Below are positions 1 to 13,003 of a stretch of 64,000 nucleotides of DNA, piece by piece. The notes under the pieces are model-generated. The model made no database searches, was not told the origin of the DNA, and saw only the letters and a program-made list of their open reading frames with translations. Both the position numbers and the translations under genes were made by a program. This DNA is from Sphagnum compactum (taxonomy: Eukaryota; Bryophyta; Sphagnopsida; Sphagnales): contig OZ234495.1 in NCBI GenBank assembly GCA_965153455.1, forward strand, positions 22,378,875 to 22,442,874, in the 5' to 3' direction. Numbering within the stretch: position 1 is the first letter of the stretch; each line of letters starts with the position of its first letter.

Positions 1-640
1 ACTACTACTCTCTGTCTCCTTCTCTCTAAAAACTCTTGTCTCTTGTGTGTGTGTGTGTGTGTCTGTTCGTTCCGTAACTTTGTCTCCTTGTGTCTCCGGT
101 GGATGTGTTGGTGCCACTCATTTCAGCAGTTCCTCCTGTGGGACAAACAAAAGACCAGGAGCTACAACCAAGCTCCAAATCTCCATTCCCATCTTTGCAA
201 AGAGTTGGTACCAAAAGAGCTGAAAGATGTCAAACAACACACATGCAAATTCACAATCTCTCGCTCTCGCTCTCTCCACAGAATCTTTCTTTCTCTCTCC
301 CACACTCCCTCTCTCTCTCTCTCTATCTGTGTCCCTCTCTGTCTCTGTGTCCCACTGGCGTCAAATGCTCATCGCTTTCTTTGTTTACAGTTTCGGTTGA
401 GTTTGTGGATTGGGAAGAAAGCAAATTTGTTCTTACTTGTCACCACCACAAGTATCAGAAAATGTCAGATTACCAATACTAGGACAGTGCCTTTATGGAT
501 GATAAGATAGAGAGGTAGATAAAATGGTGGGGACCTCCATCCATTCGCTTTCCCCCACAACCATCCCCCAATCCCTCTCTCTCTCTCTCTCTCTCTCAAT
601 TAAACCAGCCTTCTCTCTCTAGTACAAATAACTGGAGGAA
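1..640. repeat. GT/CT-rich low-complexity DNA at left edge
   Basis: This stretch is dominated by pyrimidine-rich simple sequence on the plus strand: a GT run at about 44-63, CT-rich tracts at about 250-350, and a pure CT run at about 575-597. Several reading frames stay open here only because CT/GT sequence has few stop codons; I see no protein family signature. The same CT-on-plus pattern sits upstream of the minus-strand MYB3R and p23 starts, so this could be the 5' flank of a minus-strand gene lying left of the window. That last point is inference. Confidence 0.6.
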
Positions 641-1633
641 ATTTCCTAGTACTGTAGACTGCATTAATCTTATTTTATTTTTTCAATTTTTCCCATGAGA
701 AAAAATGAAGGAATACAAAAAAGGGGCTGGGTGTTTCGTGAAATGCCTTAACCTTCTTCACAGTGTGCATTGTTTCCTTATACTCTTCATTAACTCAAAA
801 CTTGTCAAAATCCAATGATTCGAAGTTCAAGTGTGTTCCTTTGACAAATCTTTGAATCTTGGCAAAAAAAAATTCAAAACAGAAAACAAAAGAAAAGAAA
901 AAAACACAACAACTACAGCATAATATAATAAAAGAATGTTATCTTCAAAAAAACAATTTGGAGTCGTTTTGAAATTTAATGATACCCAATTTCACACTTA
1001 TTTCTCAAATATTGTTTACTGATATCCAGTTTTATTTAAATGGTGCTCAATTTCAATTAACTCCACTTCGGGACATGCTCTCACTAGCAAGAGGTCCAAA
1101 AACTCAGCAAATCATAACAAACTTCGTGTGAGCTTGAAATAAGAAAATCAATACACAGAACCAAAGCCAGAATTCAACTCACTTAACTATGAACAGGAGG
1201 AGTTCTACTACTTGCTCCTTGAAGCTCCTTGCAAACTAATGACACCAAAACAATCATCTCTAAAGTGGCACATAGATCCAATCTGGGACATATTGTTTAG
1301 CTAGGCAAATCTGCACACTCTTTACACAGATTGCTGCAGTTGAGGGAGACCTTTGGCATAACATTAAACCGTCCTTGGAACTACCACTACATAATGTGTT
1401 TTCAATAACCTTTATAACTTGACTAGTTCAAGACCTAAACGGCAAATTACATTATTCATTCTGACTTGCTCACTCCTACACCTACAAGTTTCAAACTTAT
1501 TGACACTACTACAACAGCAATTTTGATGCCAAGATCACTGCTTTATCTCACCTTTTTATAGTTGAGAAGCTCAAAGTGATCTTTGAACTTAGTCCTCACT
1601 GACATGCCATATCCTCCATTAATAAGTTGAGAG
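641..1633. other. 3' flank of MYB3R, no gene seen
   Basis: AT-rich sequence immediately downstream of the MYB3R stop codon (minus strand). It should contain the MYB3R 3' UTR and poly(A) site, but I could not place the site. No open reading frame with recognisable similarity is present on either strand. Confidence 0.5.
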
Positions 1634-4600
1634 CTATCGGCACCCTTTCAGTAAATATGTAGAAGGGCTGAATCGGTCACAGGACCCTCCACTAACTACT
1701 TGGGTCTTACCTGACCCATCATTCAAACCTAGTGTTGATACCCGCACAGGTGTCCTTGCAATACCACACTCTGGTGAAAATTTATCAACTTGAAATGGCT
1801 GTAAACCAAAATAAAAGCAAGAATGTCAGCACTTGTATCTGTTATGTGACAGCAGCAACTTCATTTCAACTTAATCATCTCAACTACAAAATGATGTAAC
1901 TTACCATGAGCCAGTTGATAAAGGATGATGATGTCTCTCCATCTACAGTTGAGACTTTCTTCAAGTTCTCCTTGCAATCATGTGCACTTTGGCCTAAATA
2001 TCTTTGTGTCCGATACTGAGAATGAGGGGATGCCATGCACACAGCTGAAGGCAGCTTGGCGAACACTTCCTCAGCCTCACAGTTACCAGGGACATTGTCT
2101 CCATTCAAGCTCTCCATGATGCCTAGTGCATTAACTTCCCTGCCTCCAACAGGCACTTCTGATCCCTGCACATGTTTTTACCCAATAACTATGTTGACAT
2201 CCTGCTAGACTGCTTTCTGTTGTTTCAAAGGTATTTCTATTGTGTCCAAGTATGGGTCATGGAACAACACATGAGGAAACCAAAAAGAAGAGATGACTTC
2301 ACCTCCTCAAAAGAAATTGATATCTCTTTTTCAGCTGATGCAAAAGGATCCACATGCCAGTGCTCCCCCCAGATAGCTGTTGGAGAAGCAAAGCTGCTGT
2401 CACTCATGACACTGGCACTGCAGCAGCAACCAACAAAAACAAGACCACACTTGTCATCAGAGATAACTCTCCCACCTGCATCTAAAAACTACTGTCAACT
2501 TGCTACTTTCAAGTTGTCATTAGGACTATCAATATCTTGGCCCAGAATGATACATTCCTCTCCCCAACGAGTACTAAGGACAAGGAAAAAAACACTAAGA
2601 CCCTTAGTAAGATATCTGGCTAGGGTATCCAGCCCAATGTCAGAAACACCAAAGAGGCTGAAAGGCCTAGACACAAGAAATAGAAAAACTGAATTGTGAC
2701 ATACAAGTTGATAGACTCAAATTCAGCAAGCCAATCATTGCCAGGAGTCCCCTGAAGAACTGCACCACCAGGACTTGCACATGTTACAGCAAATGTTGAC
2801 ATGGCTCCTGGTGACATCATCTCCCTTTCATCTGGAACTTCAGATAATACAGCCCCAGAAATTAGGGTCCCTGAGCTGACCACACCTGCCTGACATGAAG
2901 CCCTCAAACCACCAAATCTGTGCTTTCCCCCAAAAACTGTGCTGTCACCACAGTTTTCTTTACACACCACTAAGGGCATTGGCAGGGTGTTTGCTTCTAG
3001 TGGAAAATGAAGCTGCCCTTGGCCATTCTTTGTCTGCTCAGCACAGACAACTCCTTCCTGCAGCATCCAGAATGACAAGTCAAAAGAGCAATGACACCCC
3101 TCATGCATGTAATCTATGTGATTGCAGAGAAAAATAACACATTGAGGGTAAAAGGTATGTCAGTTCTGAAGAAACCAAAACAAAAAAAAAAAGAATGATT
3201 GCAGCAATAACCTTGTGAGTGTCACTCAGAAAGCATCAGACAATCACATTCCTCATGAATGGCAGTGACTAGCTGTGATTACTCCCCAGTGATTTTGTCA
3301 ATTCAAAATGGTGTTTGTAGGTGACTGTACAATAATTTAAAAACTCTCATGAGTACAAGGAATCTCCACTGACAATTAAGAAAACTGGCACCAGGCAAAA
3401 GCTTTTCCTAAGTCAAAGAGAAACCCCAAGATAAGGACTAAAGAAATGGGAACAAGAAAAACATACAAGGAAAGAACTAGAAGAAAAAGAACAATAAAAC
3501 TAGCAGTATGAACTGCAGTGACAGTCCCTCACTTGTTCAGGGACCATCAACAGTAACATGCATAATAGCAACTTATCTATCACAACTTGCCCACTGCCTT
3601 GTGGGTGAGTGTATGTAATCTGCACATAATTTCAGGCAAGCGATTAAACTGGTTCCTGAGTTAGTGCCACATTTCCAGAAGCAATGGGAACACTCAGTCA
3701 TGATGTTGGATAGCAAGCTTCAGAGGCACAGTTAATCAATACCCTCATTTAAGCTGCAGTAAGCTTGTGAGGGTATGCTTCATTCCATTTTAGTTTGCCC
3801 TTCTACAAGGAAGCATCCTAACGAATACAGAGGCCTACATAGGTGGTAATGGTTGAAGACTCCTGCACCCAGAATATATCCTCTAAGCACAACACACACC
3901 CCTGATGCACATACAGTTTATAAGCTAGCATGCTGAAAGGAAACAAAACATCCCATCATTTCAGTTCTCCTGCAGATACATACCACAACAGCTTCACATC
4001 TAAAACAAATTCCAGATATCCTTACACTACATGATAACATGAACATGTGACATTAGCCTGGACCTAGTAATGAGAAAGTTACCTTCATTGCTTGCTCTGA
4101 GTCTCCCCACCTACTGGACCATGATTGGTATTCAAGATTGAAGCAATGTGACCTTCTCTCAATGTATTTCCCACCAGCTGCTTCACACATTCCTGTGCTA
4201 TATGTGGCCACCTGCCTACAATCTTGAGCATAAACAGGTGGGCTGCTGTACTCCACTCCTCCATTTCTATCATTTGTGTAGTCTTGTGAGGTACTCTCTG
4301 AGTTTGGATGCAGGCCCTGTGGTACATTCTGTGCGTTCAAAACACTGCCAAAATGTTTAGATGGAGAGACAAACAGTGCAGTTCTTGCCTGACAGGTTGG
4401 TTGTCGGGCTGTCCATTCAACAGTATCCTTTGTTGGGTTGCCCTGCACAGTATCATCAGGTGGCTTCACTGAGCAAGTCAACAACCCTGCAGTAATTTCT
4501 TTCTTCTCCTTAATTCTTGGGCTTGTCCATGATGGCCCCACTTGTCTATCTTTCTTTCTCCCAGTACTTCCCTGCTTTGCAGGAATCATCAGCTGGCGTG

Positions 4601-7600
4601 CCCGCTTGCGCAAAATTGAAGGGGAGCCACTGAAGCTTTGAGCTGCACTACGTAATCTTGACTGTGGACTATTAACTTGAAATGGAGACTCTGAAAGGTG
4701 ATAGGGAGGAGTTGTGATGCAGTTTCCCATAGACACAATCATCTGGCGTATACCAAGAGGACTGTATGCTTGGAGAGATTGACAATTCTGAATCAAATCA
4801 TAACTCAAAAATGGTGACTCTGATGAACATGGAAATTGAGGAGGCTCGTAAAACAAACCCCCCATTTCACTTTCCATTGATGCATCCACATCTCTATCTG
4901 TCTCCAGGTCCAATTCTGTGAGTGCACAAGTCCCAAAATTGTTGTATTGACTGACAGCTTTGTTGGCAGTAATTGAAAGCTCATCCTGATGCCCAAGAAC
5001 TTGCTTTCCTGCAAGTTCCTCTCCCTGTGCATGACATTGCTCTGCATCTTTACAATCTATATGCAGTTGTTTGCTGAGGCCTCCCTTCATTGACTCAAAG
5101 GTCTGTGGTTGTGTGTCCATCATGGCCAGGCTCTGTCCACTGGTTGGTGCAGGTCTGCTGTTAAGTGGAGCTGTTGAGTGGATGGAATTCACTGATACAA
5201 GTGGCACACTGCTTGTTGAAAAGAATGACCCCAACTGAGACAACGAAACAGGTATTGTCATGCCAGGCAATCCTTGGGAGGAAGGAGATGCAGCACCAAC
5301 AGGAGAGAAGGAAGGATGGTTAGGAAGATCCATGGTTGACAATGGCTCTGAATCAAGCCAAGCACGCAATGATGAATGTTGAAATTGAAGTGCTGGTGCA
5401 GCTGCATTTGACATGGGCAAGCCAGCCAAACCATGGGAGTATCTCAGTGATTGGTAAGAAGAGTGGCCTGAAAACCTCTGTGAGCATCCTGACAATGGAC
5501 TAACATCCTGGGATGACTGCAAACAAGGCCTGGAATAGCCAGGAACAGCTCCACCACTAAAAATTCTTTCAAGCTTGATGTCTCCCTTCTGATGTTTCTC
5601 ATGTTTTGTATGCAAACTTGGATATGTCACTAATGGAGGAGCTAAGTTGGCAGATATGGGATTATACAATTGCTCACCAATCTGAAGTGGTCCATTGGTA
5701 GAAGGTGTGGCACACATTTCTTGAATGCATCCAAATGTCTGGTAGGAAGTTGTAGCCTTGCTAGCAGGTGGATCAACTCTCTCCATAGTGTTCATTGATG
5801 GCTCCAAGTGCAAAGATGAACCTGCAGGATTCATCACATCCTGCTGTGCTTGGTATGCAGCCAAAGCTTTTGATACTGGATCTGTGGCTTTTTCTGGGTC
5901 CACTCTCTTCTTCATCGTACTATGCCAATGATTCTTAATTGAGTTGTCCGTGCTTCAAAATCAAAAGTGCATGGTATTGTACAGTCAGAAACAATTGTCT
6001 GCAAATCATGGACACCTAGGTGAAAGGCACAGTTTAGGAACTGAGATTGGAAGCTGAAGTGGAGAGTATATGAAAATGACTCAGGGAAAAAGACCTTACC
6101 GTCCTGGCAGAAGCTTGGCAATTTCCACCCATTTATTACCATAAAGCTGATGGGCACTGATCAAAGTCAGATCCTCATGTTCTGTCCAAGCTTCTCTCTT
6201 TATATCAGGGTTCAAATGATTGTGCCACCTGTTTCACAGACATGTGCAAGGAAGATGACAACAAGCTCAGTAAGAGGTGGAAGATAGGAAGTTTGATTTG
6301 GATTAGCTGCAAGGAGGCTCAAGGGCCCACAGGTGCTTCATAATTAAGGTTGCTTAACTACTTGCCTTTCTCGACATTGCTTTCCAATTCGGCCTGGCAA
6401 ACCCTGAGCAATCATCGACCATTTTGTTGCCCCATGCTTGGCAACTAATTCTATAATGCGGTCATCTTCAAACTTGGTCCAGGCACCCTTGACCAGATCA
6501 GGGTTTAGTACCTTTTGCCAGCGATGGAGACATTGCACATCCGTTCTATCAGTGAAGAACTCCGCTGCAGGCCATAAAGCATCCCAACTATTAGTCCTGT
6601 AGCAGCTGTGCAACAACACAATGTGAACATTGCACAAACATGTGAACAAGCAAAGAACTATTGAACAGTAGACACACATGTAATCAACAAGAGCTACAAC
6701 TTAAGGACTTACCAATCTTTTTCCAATTTTTACCCTTCAGCAACTGTACAGCTCTTCGGAGTACCTCATCCTGATCAAAGAACTCCACAAAAATCACTTG
6801 TGAGTTGAGAGTGATTATATAGCCTTCAAGATGAAAACAAGGTGTTCCAAAGTGTCATGTGATTTTGGGATCCATAACAACTCGACCACAATGTCAATGA
6901 AATCTAACTACAAGTTATAACCAAGCGATTGGGGCCAGAAATTGCACCTCTTCTGGTGTCCAACCTCCCTTTGACGATCTTCGTGTTGGGCCACCGGTCT
7001 TTCTGTCATACAAACACAACTAAGGTCAAATATATTCCTTGAATAAACAAATAACCTGAACGTCCAAACATTCACTGCAGAATCAAAAAGTGTTCAGGAC
7101 TCCTGTAGAAGATCAACAATCTAGTTCAATGTACTCATATCCCTATTATGCCTTAGATTGTGGACACCCATATGCTCGTAACCCATTGTGATTCTGAATG
7201 TTCATGCCTTATAACTTGCATCAATAGCTGCGCTGAAAAATGTAAGTGATGTGGTGCCATGTGTTTTTCTCCTGTTGCCCTTCGGACGTCATGAAATGTG
7301 CACGAAGAGGCCACATTATAATGCACAGGAAAGATGTGCAAAAGCTGGAAAGAGAGATGCTAAGATCAGTGTACGTTCTTCCAGCAGGTACTCGACCTCC
7401 TGACAAAGGATTAAGAGCTTGAGATGTTCAAAGAACAATGTTATGATAATGCTAGAGTTTCTTCTCATGGGCCGCCCGCAAGGTCCCGCAGTTCGCTTGC
7501 ACTGGAAAGGAAGTTGAGAGCCAAAGAAAGCGAAACCTTCATTTGGATAATTCTTTTGCTTCCAAAACACAAGTGTACATACATACATACCCGTGAACAG

Positions 7601-7721
7601 GCGGCAAATGATCGCGAGATGCATCGTCGTCGGATTCAGCGCCTGAAGAACAAGCGGACGATCGCTGCTGCATGTTCTCCATGCTAGTGCAACTACCGTT
7701 TGTATTGCCGTGCGTATCCAT
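1634..7721 (-). CDS. MYB3R: three-repeat MYB transcription factor (MYB3R, c-Myb-like), 11 coding exons
   Basis: Nuclear R1R2R3-MYB; family members regulate G2/M genes through MSA promoter elements. Minus-strand coding exons: 7721-7591, 7002-6948, 6770-6713, 6564-6366, 6228-6100, 5952-4083, 3099-2705, 2666-2602, 2475-2303, 2165-1905, 1798-1634. All phases agree and sum to 3501 nt (about 1166 aa). R1 (KGGWTPEEDEV...NWKKIAEFF), R2 (KGAWTKFEDD...TKWSMIAQGLPGR) and R3 (REAWTEHED...NKWVEIAKLLPGRT) keep their core tryptophans. R2 has Phe where TKEEDD is usual. The central exon carries the MYB3R-type blocks LFYEPPQFP, YSPLGIRQMI and SPSILRKRARQ. The protein ends FSPSTYLLKGCR. The start is the first ATG after an in-frame stop. 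The intron after 6366 has a GC donor. The 3' exons beyond 4083 are placed by splice sites and phase, and exons 3099-2705, 2666-2602 and 2475-2303 are the least certain. Confidence 0.93.
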
Positions 7722-8330
7722 GAAGCTCGCCGTCGGAAAGGAGGCTGTAGCACTAAGAGTCAAGCCAGGCACTCATTCTCTGCCTTCTTCGTCTTCTCCT
7801 TCTTCTTCTGCTTCTTCAGGTCGCCGTCACCACGGCCAGCATCGTTCGTCCTCCTGCAGCCCGTTCCATTGACAATGCTCCAGGAGTTGCCGCATTGTGC
7901 AGCGGTCTACTGCATTTCCAGGGTTGTCAAACCATGACCACGGAGCTCAACGATGGATGGAGCAGCAGCTCCTTCGAAATCGAAAGTCCATGTCGATGGA
8001 TGGTTACGTAAAATCGCAGTAGACTTTGCAGGTGCGAACGCAGCAGTGATCGAAGCCATGCGGCAACCGCCTTTCTTAACAAGAGTTACAAGCTCTGCAA
8101 CATTAACTTGAACTTCCTCGGCTGCCACATGAAATCACTACAACCACGACACGTTACAAAACCATGCCATAGGAAAACGGCACCGAATACAATTCTCGCG
8201 TGTGGTACCTATACAATCTTGCTTCGACATTCAGTCAGGCTGCCGAATGCATGCAGCAGCAGCAGCACCTTCATCCAATCAACCATCCTTTCTAGAGCTC
8301 CAAAGAACCATGTACTACAAAACGCAAAAA

Positions 8331-8368
<38 letters not shown>
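8331..8368. repeat. (ACG)n trinucleotide microsatellite
   Basis: About 12 uninterrupted ACG units lie some 610 bp upstream of the MYB3R start codon, probably in its 5' UTR or promoter. Long CG-containing trinucleotide runs are uncommon in AT-rich plant DNA. Confidence 0.9.
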
Positions 8369-8503
8369 TTGTTCTTCTTCTTGTTCGGGAACAAATGTAG
8401 AGTTTCTGCTGCAAAAGTTTCTCGACTGCTCCCGAACTTCAAAAACGCCATTTGACTTCTCCTTCAAAAAAGAAACAAAAAAAGAAAAAATTCTCTTTCT
8501 TCC

Positions 8504-8506
<3 letters not shown>

Positions 8507-8541
<35 letters not shown>
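8507..8541. repeat. (CT)n microsatellite upstream of MYB3R
   Basis: A CT run on the plus strand, so GA on the MYB3R sense strand, about 790 bp upstream of its ATG. GA/CT runs near transcription starts are common in plant promoters and 5' UTRs; a role here is inference. Confidence 0.9.
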
Positions 8542-8544
<3 letters not shown>

Positions 8545-8599
8545 CTGTCTCTTCTGATGCGTCTGGCACAAGCCAAACGCGCAGAGAATAAGCACAGAG

Positions 8600-10477
8600 C
8601 AGAAAGCGACAAAGAGTAAAGGAAAAAACCGACAAGGGGAGGGCCAATGAGAAGCTTGAAAATGTCTAAACAGAAGTTATGTGTACTGAAGTTATGTGTA
8701 ATATAGGGGAAGCTTCAAATTATTACTATTTAGTTACAAAAGAGCCTAGTTAGCTCCAAGGGAGGGAAACTTACAACTATTATATTACCTACTACCTTGA
8801 GGCCTTGGGTGAATGAAACAGCATGTACAGTGGTACCATGGTAAAAACATCAAAATTCATTTAAATTGCTTCTAAATATTATCAATATTCCATGCTTAGA
8901 CTAAATCAGGATCTCTGAGTATGGAACAGTTTTTTTTTTTTTTTTTTTTTTTTTTCAATTTTGTGATGTGGTCAATGTGGTGATCATTCATTCATTCATA
9001 AGGTGATTTTAGTCAAATTTGGCTATTAACAGAATGTGAAAAACTTAGGGTGACTCAAACCCTAAACTTTATTGGCCCCTCCCTTGTAATGCAGGGATAT
9101 TGTGTTAAGAATCATTATAGATTATAGTAGCTTCAAGGGATTTTGCCCCCTAGAAACTAGGCGAGATGATTCATGCTAATTTGGTTGTAAAAAGATTCAC
9201 TCTACCACCTCCTCAAATGTGCACCCAAGCCAACTGACTTTGTCACCAATCCATAACCTACAAAACTACATATGAAAATATTTTCTCCAAAAATGGTAAT
9301 GGCATCCTTCATGCGCAAAAATTCACGTAATTCTTTCAAAATGTGACAATGTGATTGAAAACATTCAAATACACATTTCATAACAAGTCTCTTCTTTTTT
9401 TTTGGTTTGAAATTTTGCACAAATGTGAAAAAAAAATACCAAAAGAAAATATTTAATCACTTTTTTTTTGGAGAAAAAAGTCATTAGAGTTACGAAAAAC
9501 TGAAAATCATGTTACAAACTTTCCCTATTGGTTTTGGTTTGGTAACAAATTTTTAAATGTTTATATAGGTTCCTAGAACACGTCATCATTTAATATGAGA
9601 TCCCTTTTGGGTTCATCACATAACAAATGTGATGTTCAAATTTTTGAAAAATCCTAATTGTTTTTCTTTTACAATCACATGATGTACATTAAAAATAGAT
9701 TTATTTTCTATTTTTCCTTTACCTATGACCAATTTATCATAAATATAAATTGTTGATATTAAATTAATGGCACAGCCATCGTGTATAACACACCTTGTTT
9801 GTTTTAGATGGGGGTGTCTCCCAAGAAAAAAGTGGGTATGCAGGAAAGGTAGCATCAAATGGACACTTAAATTTTGTATTAGGTTTGAAATTATCATAGA
9901 CCTATTCAAGCTTTGTGCTGTAGGCTAGCATGTGTTTCAGCTGCAACTTTGGGCCTTTGTTCTCACATGGGTGAACTCTTCTTTTATTTTTGTTGTAACT
10001 TGTGCCTCAACAACCAACACCCAAAGACTGCAGCAGCAGCAGCAGCAGCAGCACAGACAGACAAAAAGACTAATTATATTAACCTGACCTCCAATCCAAA
10101 CATACTGTGCCTTAAACAGATCCCTGCAAGTCTCTTTTTTTTAAGTAATTGATTTTACTAATTCAAAACAAATGAGATTATTTATTTATTTATTTATTTC
10201 AAACAAATGAGCTTTGATGAGAAACAAAAGTCACACCCAAATTTTTCTCAAGCCAAATTAAATACCCAATCATTATTTGTCCTTTCTTTTATTTCCTTTT
10301 TTCTTAAAAGTTGGGTTGCAATGAGGAGTTTTAGTAAATGCTACAAGTATAGATAATAGATTCAAAGTAGAGTATAGAATTTTTAGCTTAGCTGTCCTAC
10401 AAAAATACTAAGTCAATGGAAAAGGGGCAAGTCAGGTCTCAAGCTTCCATTTTACATGTTTCCAAACCAAACAAAGG
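8600..10477. other. AT-rich intergenic DNA with simple repeats
   Basis: No gene recognised. The stretch holds a 26-nt T run at 8930-8955, a CAG run at about 10030-10052 and a TTTA run at about 10179-10199. Reading frames here are short and lack family signatures. Confidence 0.6.
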
Positions 10478-10640
10478 GTGTGTCACACTTGTAGCCTTGC
10501 CATTTACATTAAAAAAGTCTCTTATGGCAAAAGAAAAGTTACAGAAACTCAAATATTTTCACCATGCAAAAATATAAGCTTCAAAAAAAGCCTCTAAAAG
10601 AGACCAAAGTCCTTCAAGATATTATATAAGTCTATAACTA
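10478..10640. repeat. dispersed repeat, copy 1 (second copy at 31422-31600)
   Basis: This segment aligns in the same orientation with about 31422-31600, inside the non-autonomous Helitron. Shared words include AAACTCAAAT, TTTCACCAT and CCTCTAAAAG, with a common ending TCCTTCAAGA. Identity looks clearly above background but is interrupted by small indels. It may be a relic of the same element family or a sequence captured by it. Confidence 0.6.
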
Positions 10641-11212
10641 ATCTCAAGTTTCAACACAAGCCAAAATATATCATCTTTCAAAAATCCTTGTATAAAAACA
10701 CAGACCTACTATATTACCTAGAGGCCAAAATCCATTAAGCTACTATACTCTATAATGAATCTAAACACAAATCTCCTTACCTTGGTAGGCAAGGCCAACA
10801 CAAGATGATAAGTTAAGAGGCTGAAGATCATCTGCTGCATGCAACACACATGGTCAATAAGCAAAGCATGATCTTGAAGTTTGTACTTTTAGCCTGCTGG
10901 ACTGCAACTCCTCCCTCCATCCATGCCAGATTGCTCATATTTTTGTCCATATCCTGGAATTTGAATGTTATGCCAGGAGGCATGCAGGACACCTACACAC
11001 ACTCACACGCATGTAAAAGCACCAGGAAAACCTTTTCTAAGTGGCCATTGGCTCGACTGCCATCAGCAAGGGCCCCATGTGAGGGGGTGTGGGCCCTTAG
11101 TCTAGTAAAGCATGTAACCCAGGGCTTTATCAAGTGTAAGTAAATGCATGCGTGCCTAATGCACAGGTGTGTGTGTTTTTGATGGTACATATTACAAAAT
11201 TACAACTACAAA

Positions 11213-13003
11213 CTACATTTCCAAAACCTCTCTATATGCCACATTCCGCATGTATCCATCGGGACCCTGGCCGCTGAAAATCTTGATGTTTGCACTGCTT
11301 GTGACCCGTAAGATAGCAACATACAGCTGACCATGGGAAAAGACCGAAGACGGCAAATATACCCCAACGTTGTTCAATGTCTGACCTTGTCTCTTGTTGA
11401 TTGTCATCGCAAATGCCACTCGAACAGGAAATTGACGACGACGCAAAACAAATGGCCAATCAATCCCAGAGGGGGACATGATGATGCGGGGTATGAACAC
11501 ACTTTTGTTGACATTGTTCCCCGTGATGATCTCTGCTTCAATGACACGCTGACCCAACCTCTTGACAATCAACCTTGTACCATTGCACAATCCTATTGAT
11601 TGATTGAAATTGCGCAACAAAAGGATTGGCACGCCCACTTTGAGTTCCAGCTCATGATTTGTGATACTGCTGAATTGCAAAGTGTTCAGAAATTCCACCA
11701 GAATCAATGAATCCATTGAAACTCCTGCAGCAACACTTGCACCTTCTTTTGTCGAAGCCAAAGAATTTGCGCTCAGGTACGTGTGCAATTCTTCAAATAG
11801 CGATTCAAGAATTGCATTGTTGACTTCATCAACATCAGTATTTTTGGGGGCCATAATGCTGCGTTGCATAAGATACATGGCATCTCCAGAGTGGCGTTGG
11901 TGATCCAGATAGACGGTTTGGATTCATCCTCTTAAGCTGCAATCTTCTACTGGCAGCCTCATATGGGACGGAATCTTGATCCAATCTGGATCGACACCTT
12001 CTTCTTCTACAGTGGCAGGAAGACTGTCGTCTCCAACATTCAACACCCATTTGGCAAACTTTCGCTGCTCTTCAGAATTGGTTGCCATGACTCGCATGTT
12101 GATATGAAGATGAAGAATCGTAACATGCTGCCAAAGATGCGATCAAGGCAACGAAGCACTGACAATGTCTTCTCGTCCTCCCTTCAGAACAACAGGTAGG
12201 ATCTGTCAAAAATCCCCACCAAGGACCACGATTTTCCCACCAAAGACTTCTCGGTTTCCTATGCATCATCCAATTGCATCAAATCACACAAGGTCCGATC
12301 AACAGGTTCAAAAGTTCGACGATGCATCATCAGTGCCTCATCCCAAATGATCAGATCAGCTTTACGCACCAACTTGGCCACTTTCATCTGTTGTGTGATG
12401 TTGCAAGTTGACTCATCGTGCAGATCAATCGGAATCTTGAATCTTGAATGGGCGGTTCTACCGCCCAGAAGCAGCAAAGATGCAATTCCTGATGAGGCAA
12501 CTGCAAGCACGATTTTGCCTTGCCCTCGTATACGGGACAGAAGCGTTGTCCAAACAAATGTTTTGCCAATTCCACCACTACCATACACAAATAATAGTTT
12601 GCCATCTTTGTTTGTCACAACATTCAAAATAGTTTCGTATGCGCTACGCTGAACATCATTGAGCCTATCTTCTACATCGTCTACATCTATGGTCAATGAA
12701 TGCTGATCATAAGCCAGCTCTTCTTGGACCAATCGATTTCCTCCATGAATAAGAGGGACGTAATTAGACTTGGGAAGCGTTGGAAAATTTTCCAGGCAGT
12801 GTCCGTGTGCGGATGAGAACCTGGTCAATTTCATACAATGCACGATCTTTTAGTGCATCCTCAAAAAGGGTAACAGCTGGATCATCACGCTCGCGGCACG
12901 TCATTGCCTCAATGTCATCGCTCAAAGATTCCCAATGTGCATCCCATAGCTGTCTGGGATTTGTCACCTCACAAAACATCAGCATGGAGCATAGTTATGA
13001 CAT
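11213..13003 (-). pseudogene. Helitron PIF1-like helicase pseudogene
   Basis: The C-terminal half of a RepHel protein. It begins around MLMFCEVTNPRQLWDAHWES and continues through VQRSAYETIL to Walker A, read as GSGGIGKTF near 12584-12560; the usual residue before GKT is Thr, so Ile is a likely decay change. Walker B reads DLIIWDEA. After a degenerate stretch (about 12258-11900) the frame resumes with VPILLLRNF, GLCNGTRL and the C-terminal helicase motif block TINKRQGQTL followed by SHGQLYVAILRV. The conserved residue order and spacing make the assignment safe; frame breaks show it is non-functional. Confidence 0.9.

Noticed and set aside
43-510. Overlapping open frames of 130-155 codons at the left edge
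   Set aside because: They arise from GT/CT simple repeats with few stop codons; no family features.
2172-2699. 175-codon plus-strand frame
   Set aside because: It lies antisense to MYB3R 3' exons that are supported by splice sites and phase.
7907-8128. 73-codon minus-strand frame as an extra MYB3R N-terminal exon
   Set aside because: It starts at GTG, has no MYB3R-like blocks, and the ATG at 7721 already gives a complete in-phase N-terminus.
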